Shown here piece after piece: positions 60,492-64,000 of a stretch of 64,000 bases of DNA. Below the pieces are notes generated by a model. It searched no databases, had not been told where the DNA came from, and was given only the letters and a program-made list of their open reading frames with translations. Within the stretch, counting starts at the first letter, position 1. Each line of letters opens with the position of its first letter. The DNA is from DAOULY01 sp034414595 (GTDB lineage Bacteria > Chloroflexota > Dehalococcoidia > SZUA-161 > JAUWZY01), in assembly GCA_034414595.1 (NCBI GenBank), contig DAOULY010000011.1:124001-188000 (forward strand), in the 5' to 3' direction. Both the position numbers and the translations under genes were made by a program.

Positions 60492-60971
60492 ATGGCCAGC
60501 ATGCTGCTTGTAGACCATGAAAAATGCACCGGGTGTCGCTCCTGCGAACTTGCTTGCGCTGTGGCTAAGGAGGGAGTGGCGAATCCGGCTCGGGGCCGCA
60601 TCACCGCTGTCAGGTGGGAGGGCGAGGGCATCATGTTCCCCATGATCTGTCAGCAGTGCCAGGAGGCCCCCTGCATTGCTGCTTGTCCGGTAAAAGCCCT
60701 GTCTCGGGATGAGACGCTCGGTCGAGTAGCTCTAGACTACGACGTCTGCATCGGTTGCAAGTTCTGCGTTGCCGTTTGTCCCTTCGGGGCCATGGGCGTG
60801 GATACCGTGGCCAAGAAGGTGTTTAAGTGCGATCTGTGCGATGGCGACCCGGCCTGTGTCAGGGTATGTGAGCCGAAAGCCATTCAGTTTGTGGATGCCA
60901 GCACAGCCAACATGATGAAGAGGTGGGAAGCGGCGGACAGGGTCTCAGAGCTTATAAGAAGGTACGTGTAA
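60492..60971 (+). CDS. Polyferredoxin with four cluster motifs, partner of the aldehyde oxidoreductase
   Basis: 159 residues with four Cys sets: CTGCRSCELACAVAK, CQQCQEAPCIAACPVKA, CIGCKFCVAVCPFGA and CDLCDGDPACVRVCEPKA. These belong to the AOR/CooF-type electron-transfer proteins. No signal peptide. 33 bp after the AOR gene, so it is the likely redox partner. Confidence 0.92.
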   Translation: MASMLLVDHEKCTGCRSCELACAVAKEGVANPARGRITAVRWEGEGIMFPMICQQCQEAPCIAACPVKALSRDETLGRVALDYDVCIGCKFCVAVCPFGAMGVDTVAKKVFKCDLCDGDPACVRVCEPKAIQFVDASTANMMKRWEAADRVSELIRRYV

Positions 60972-60998
60972 GTAGCCGCTGAGGATATTGGCCTATCG

Positions 60999-62285
60999 AT
61001 GAGCAGCACACTGCCGATATCGATATTGGAGCCCACAGGGAGGGAGAAGCAACGCCAAGTTGTTGGAGTCGTCGCCAGAAAGGGCAGCAAGCTCAGTTTA
61101 GAGGAAATCAAAGCACAGTTAAAAGGGATTCGTGAGCGGTCGCGGGATGCTCAGGAGTCCCTTTTGCATCAGCTTAAAAGCAATCTGGGCAACTATCAGG
61201 GGATAAGACTGGCGGTGGCAAAGGACACAGCAGAAGCTGTAGCCTATATCCAAGAGGTTGCCGCCGGAACAAAGCTGATATCGGTTAACAAATCGAGCAT
61301 AATCACCAATGAGTTGAAGCCAGAGTTGAAGGATTCTGGCTTCGATGTCTATGTGCGCTACTTCAAGGAGTTCGACGAGTTCGAGAAAAAGATAACCGAC
61401 TACTGGCAGCTCCCCGATTCTCATGAGAAGGGCCTGATTGAGTCCTTCAGTGTCTCGACGACGATGACCGAGCTGCAGTCATCCCAGGTTCGGGATTACT
61501 TGGCCTTGTTGAGCGTAAACGCAATCTCGTCTGAGGACTGCTCGGCGTTCTTCTTGCAGCACTTCTCCAACATCGGCAAGGACCTGGAACAGGCTAAGAA
61601 GATCATACTTGTTGTCGCCATTGACAAGATAGTGGAGAGCAGAGAGGATGCTGCCTTCCAGACGAGGTGTATGGGTGTCTTCGGTGCCGAAAGTGCCCTC
61701 CTTGACCTCAAGCCTAAGGAAGAAGAACGCTACGATTTCGAGGCCTTGCCTGTGCTCCCTGATGGGCAAGATCGGGAGCTCCATGTTCTGCTCTTGGATA
61801 ATGGCCGTAGCAGCCTGCTGCACAACGGCTTTGAGCAGCTATCCCTGTGTATAAACTGCCGGGCCTGTTCCCGGCAGTGTCCCATTGCCAAGCCTCTGAG
61901 CCGTGATGGCGCTGTTTGGAGCCCCAAGAACTATTTATTGATGTTCCTGATGGGTAGGAATCCTTCTACAGAGGCTTGCCTCCACTGTGGTCGCTGCTAT
62001 GTGGAATGCCCGGTGGAGATCGATACCCCAACTCTGATCTGGAAGGCTCAGCTGGAACACGTAGAGAAGCATGGAAGGCCGTGGCGCAAGCGCTTTCTCG
62101 ACGACCCGGAGATGATGGCCAAGTTTGGCTCGTTGCTGACGCCGGTTTCCAACGTGGCCAAGGGCAACGGCCTGTTCAAGATGCTGCTGGAGGCAACGGT
62201 GGGCATTGACCACGAAGCGCTGCTGCCTTCATTCCACCGCCGGACTTTCAGGAAGTGGTTCCAGAAGGGTGGTCGCACTGAATAG
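60999..62285 (+). CDS. LUD-domain protein with C-terminal [4Fe-4S] ferredoxin domain (LutB-like)
   Basis: 428 residues. N-terminal ~200 residues are a LUD (lactate utilisation) domain, seen as RLAVAKDTAEAVAYIQEVA and ISVNKSSIITNEL. A ferredoxin module follows at the C-terminal third: CINCRACSRQCPIAKPL and CLHCGRCYVECPVEIDTP. This is LutB-type or HdrC-like and passes electrons between a ferredoxin and a CCG-domain partner, which is encoded next, overlapping by ~17 bp. Substrate unknown. Confidence 0.85.
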   Translation: MSSTLPISILEPTGREKQRQVVGVVARKGSKLSLEEIKAQLKGIRERSRDAQESLLHQLKSNLGNYQGIRLAVAKDTAEAVAYIQEVAAGTKLISVNKSSIITNELKPELKDSGFDVYVRYFKEFDEFEKKITDYWQLPDSHEKGLIESFSVSTTMTELQSSQVRDYLALLSVNAISSEDCSAFFLQHFSNIGKDLEQAKKIILVVAIDKIVESREDAAFQTRCMGVFGAESALLDLKPKEEERYDFEALPVLPDGQDRELHVLLLDNGRSSLLHNGFEQLSLCINCRACSRQCPIAKPLSRDGAVWSPKNYLLMFLMGRNPSTEACLHCGRCYVECPVEIDTPTLIWKAQLEHVEKHGRPWRKRFLDDPEMMAKFGSLLTPVSNVAKGNGLFKMLLEATVGIDHEALLPSFHRRTFRKWFQKGGRTE

Positions 62286-63000
62286 GAAGATAGTCTACTA
62301 CTCGGGTTGCTTTGCTAACTACTATGCCCCTGAGACTGGAGAGGCTCTAGTCCGGATTATGGAAAGGAATGGCTTTGAGGTTATCCTCCCAGATCAGAAG
62401 TGCTGCGGGATGCCAATGATGGCCAACCTGAACAAAAAAGGTGCAGAGCAGAACGCTAAGTATAATGTGAAGTCGCTGGCCGAAGCAGCAGCCGATGGCC
62501 TGGATATCATCACCACTTGCCCCAGTTGCCATTTCATGCTGCACAAAGGCTATATCGACTTTTTCGATAGCGACGAAGCCCGATTTGTAGCCCAGCACCT
62601 GCATTTCGTCGATAACTACCTGCTGGCGCTGCACCGTGAAGGCCAGCTCAGCACTGATTTCAAGGAGATGCCGCTATCGGTGGTGTATAAAGTCCCCTGC
62701 CATCTAAAGGTGCAAAACATAGTCAAGGAGCCGGTGGAGCTGTTGAAACTGATACCAGGGCTCTCGGTGGTGAAAGTAAATGCCACCTGTTGTGGCATGG
62801 GCGGCTCCTACGGCATGAAGAAGGTTAACTACGACATGGGCGTGGAGATGGCGGCCAATTTGTGGGAGGAAGTGAAAGAGGCGCAGCCGGATAAGGCGGT
62901 AACAGAATGTGGCGGCTGCCGGCTGCAGATAGAAGCCGGCACCGGCGTGGAAACAGTCCATCCCCTCGTGCTCCTCGAGGAAGCATATCGAACCTCTTAG
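62269..63000 (+). CDS. CCG-domain protein (HdrB/LutA/GlpC-like)
   Basis: 243 residues from the GTG at 62269. Two cysteine-rich CCG blocks: KCCGMPMMANLNKKG with TCPSCHFML, and VPCHLK with CCGMGGSYG and CGGCRLQ, the pattern of heterodisulfide reductase subunit B and LutA. These bind [4Fe-4S] clusters at the site of disulfide or lactate-type reduction. It overlaps the LUD-ferredoxin gene by 17 bp and pairs with it as HdrC/HdrB-like units. Confidence 0.87.
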   Translation: MVALNRKIVYYSGCFANYYAPETGEALVRIMERNGFEVILPDQKCCGMPMMANLNKKGAEQNAKYNVKSLAEAAADGLDIITTCPSCHFMLHKGYIDFFDSDEARFVAQHLHFVDNYLLALHREGQLSTDFKEMPLSVVYKVPCHLKVQNIVKEPVELLKLIPGLSVVKVNATCCGMGGSYGMKKVNYDMGVEMAANLWEEVKEAQPDKAVTECGGCRLQIEAGTGVETVHPLVLLEEAYRTS

Positions 63001-63043
63001 CTCTTGCCTGGGGCAAAACAAGCTCTATCCCGGAAGCATAGCC

Positions 63044-63361
63044 ATGTTGGGGCTAAACATCTTCCGGCTTCACGACGTATCCTTCGGCCTCACCGCCTCG
63101 GGAATCTCGAGCAAGCACGAAGTCGAGGTGGTGGAGGATCGCTTCCACAACGGCTATTACAGGTTGGTCGTGGCCAATGGGTTCCTGGTAGGGATGCAAG
63201 CGGTCGGTATGACCAGGGGTGTGGGCCACTTTCTCTCTGCTATGGGGCGCCGGGTCAAGTTGGGTGAACTGAGAGAGGAGTTGAACTCGGCGCTGCTGGC
63301 CTGCCAGCCACTCTGGCGCTACAAGGTGGGCCTGAAATTAGGCAGGAGCGGCGCGTCTTAG
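63044..63361 (+). pseudogene. C-terminal fragment of an FAD-dependent pyridine nucleotide-disulfide oxidoreductase
   Basis: About 105 residues resembling the C-terminal dimerisation part of NADH oxidase/NirB-like flavoproteins, with YYRLVVANGFLVGMQAVGM as the give-away. The same frame reads back as QNKLYPGSIAMLGLNIF upstream of the ATG, which suits an older, longer protein, but the FAD and NAD domains are absent. Read as a remnant; a small functional protein after the CCG gene cannot be ruled out. Confidence 0.5.
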
Positions 63362-64000
63362 TTGTGCCGCTGTGGGCAGTCCAGCCCGGGCTCCCATCTT
63401 GGAGATGGCGAACTGAGCCACGGTTTGACCCAGCAGGCCACACTCTTTTAATGCCTTTTCCTGCAACAGCCCATAGAGAAAGCCGGCGGCGAAGGCATCA
63501 CCGGCGCCGGTGGTGTCCACCACGGGTTGTTTTCTCTGTTCAGCTTCGATAAAGTACTCCTGCTGGCCATCGCTGAGGTAGCAGACGATTGGCTTCCCCC
63601 GCTCAATTCCCGGGCCCAGGGTCACGATCACAATGCGGCAGCCTTGCTCCAAGCACCGCTGAGCCCCTTTTTCAAACCCCTCGCCGGTCAGATCTCGCAT
63701 CTCCTGCTGATTGAGGAATAGAGCATGAGTCCTTGCCATCAGTGGAGCCAGTGCCTGCCATCCTTTCGCGGCATACAACGCTCCTGGAGCAAAGCTGACC
63801 TTTACTGCAGGGGAGAGAGCGCTCAGGACTTTGCGCTGCACATCGAACTGGGCATCGTGGGTGAAGGAGGAAAGGTGCACTATTTTCGCCTGGTTCAAAT
63901 ATTCTAGGGCTATATCTCGCCGACTGAGCAGGACGTTGGCCCCCGGCGAAACGTAGAGCGACCTTTGTCCTTGGTTATCGGTCAGGCACAGCACCGAGCC
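63338..64000 (-). CDS. PfkB-family carbohydrate/nucleoside kinase (5' end outside window)
   Basis: Minus-strand gene that continues beyond base 64000, so only ~220 C-terminal residues are seen. The PfkB second signature VDTTGAGDAFAAGFLYGLL holds the catalytic Asp. Before it VTLGPGIERGKPIVCYL and LFLNQQEMRDLTGEGFEKG match ribokinase-type kinases. Substrate not assignable from this part. Its 3' end overlaps the FAD fragment by 24 bp in convergent orientation. Confidence 0.88.
   Translation of the reverse strand, partial: GSVLCLTDNQGQRSLYVSPGANVLLSRRDIALEYLNQAKIVHLSSFTHDAQFDVQRKVLSALSPAVKVSFAPGALYAAKGWQALAPLMARTHALFLNQQEMRDLTGEGFEKGAQRCLEQGCRIVIVTLGPGIERGKPIVCYLSDGQQEYFIEAEQRKQPVVDTTGAGDAFAAGFLYGLLQEKALKECGLLGQTVAQFAISKMGARAGLPTAAQLRRAAPA

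Noticed and set aside
1..64000. CRISPR arrays and insertion sequences
   Set aside because: No regularly spaced short repeats, and no transposase with terminal repeats, were seen anywhere in the window.

Overview
The window reads as chromosome of an anaerobic, autotrophy-capable bacterium, most likely an uncultured Chloroflexota of the Dehalococcoidia type. That placement is an inference from gene content: an exported molybdopterin oxidoreductase/formate dehydrogenase with FdhE and Tat genes, the hyp cluster, a [NiFe] hydrogenase, the acetogen-type MetF/MetV pair, a tungsten aldehyde oxidoreductase and a full bacterial selenocysteine (Sec) toolkit. No rRNA or other taxonomic marker is present.

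Layout. 1-3.1 kb: end of a surface protein of Ig-like repeats with a C-terminal membrane anchor, then a Ser/Thr kinase and an FHA protein. 3.2-9.2 kb (minus strand): a two-component cluster with a receiver-GGDEF-HD-GYP protein, a double receiver, two histidine kinases, a lone receiver and a NarL-type regulator. 9.7-13.9 kb: scattered housekeeping genes (MBL hydrolase, DegV, SPFH protein, 3-hydroxyacyl-CoA dehydrogenase). 14.1-21.7 kb: hypF-C-D-E, a Cys-rich micro-ORF, a hemerythrin, a rhodanese-ferritin fusion and an MBL-rhodanese protein. 21.7-29.4 kb: structured leader, Sec-containing fdhA, fdhB, an NrfD-type membrane subunit, fdhE, tatA, a second tatA/B and tatC, closed by a terminator.

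29.58-42.98 kb is the accessory region. It starts at tRNA-Sec (selC). A 66-bp exact repeat of the tRNA 3' part (29614-29679 and 36941-37006) brackets a 7.3-kb integrative element with an excisionase-like gene, a Cro-like gene, an unrecognised 434-aa protein, a primase-like protein ending in strong hairpins, a PKD surface protein and a tyrosine integrase. Beyond it lies an older mosaic: zincin membrane protein, matrixin-like protease, TPR protein, an SRA-like/HNH restriction gene, a truncated receiver and several decayed copies of integrase C-terminal ends. The last of these abuts the selB stop codon. The picture is a selC integration hotspot that separates selC from selB-selA and selD.

42.98-47.5 kb: selB-selA (minus) and divergent selD (plus), itself read through an in-frame UGA. 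47.5-54.1 kb (minus): an eight-gene apparent operon, hydrogenase small and large subunits, maturation protease, metV, a cNMP-binding-domain histidine kinase, metF and two receivers, which ties H2 oxidation to the methylene-THF step of the Wood-Ljungdahl pathway. 54.16-54.30 kb: a likely small RNA gene with a consensus promoter and an intrinsic terminator. 54.4-58.5 kb: aspS, tig, clpP and a zinc-ribbon protein. 58.5-63.0 kb: tungsten aldehyde oxidoreductase, polyferredoxin, LUD/ferredoxin protein and CCG-domain protein. 63.0-64 kb: a fragment of an FAD oxidoreductase and the end of a PfkB-family kinase.

How the parts fit: SelA/B/D and tRNA-Sec make the selenocysteine that the formate dehydrogenase and SelD need; Tat exports the dehydrogenase; Hyp proteins build the hydrogenase active site (hypA and hypB are not in this window); hydrogenase, formate dehydrogenase, MetFV and the aldehyde oxidoreductase are all redox enzymes of H2/C1/acid metabolism.
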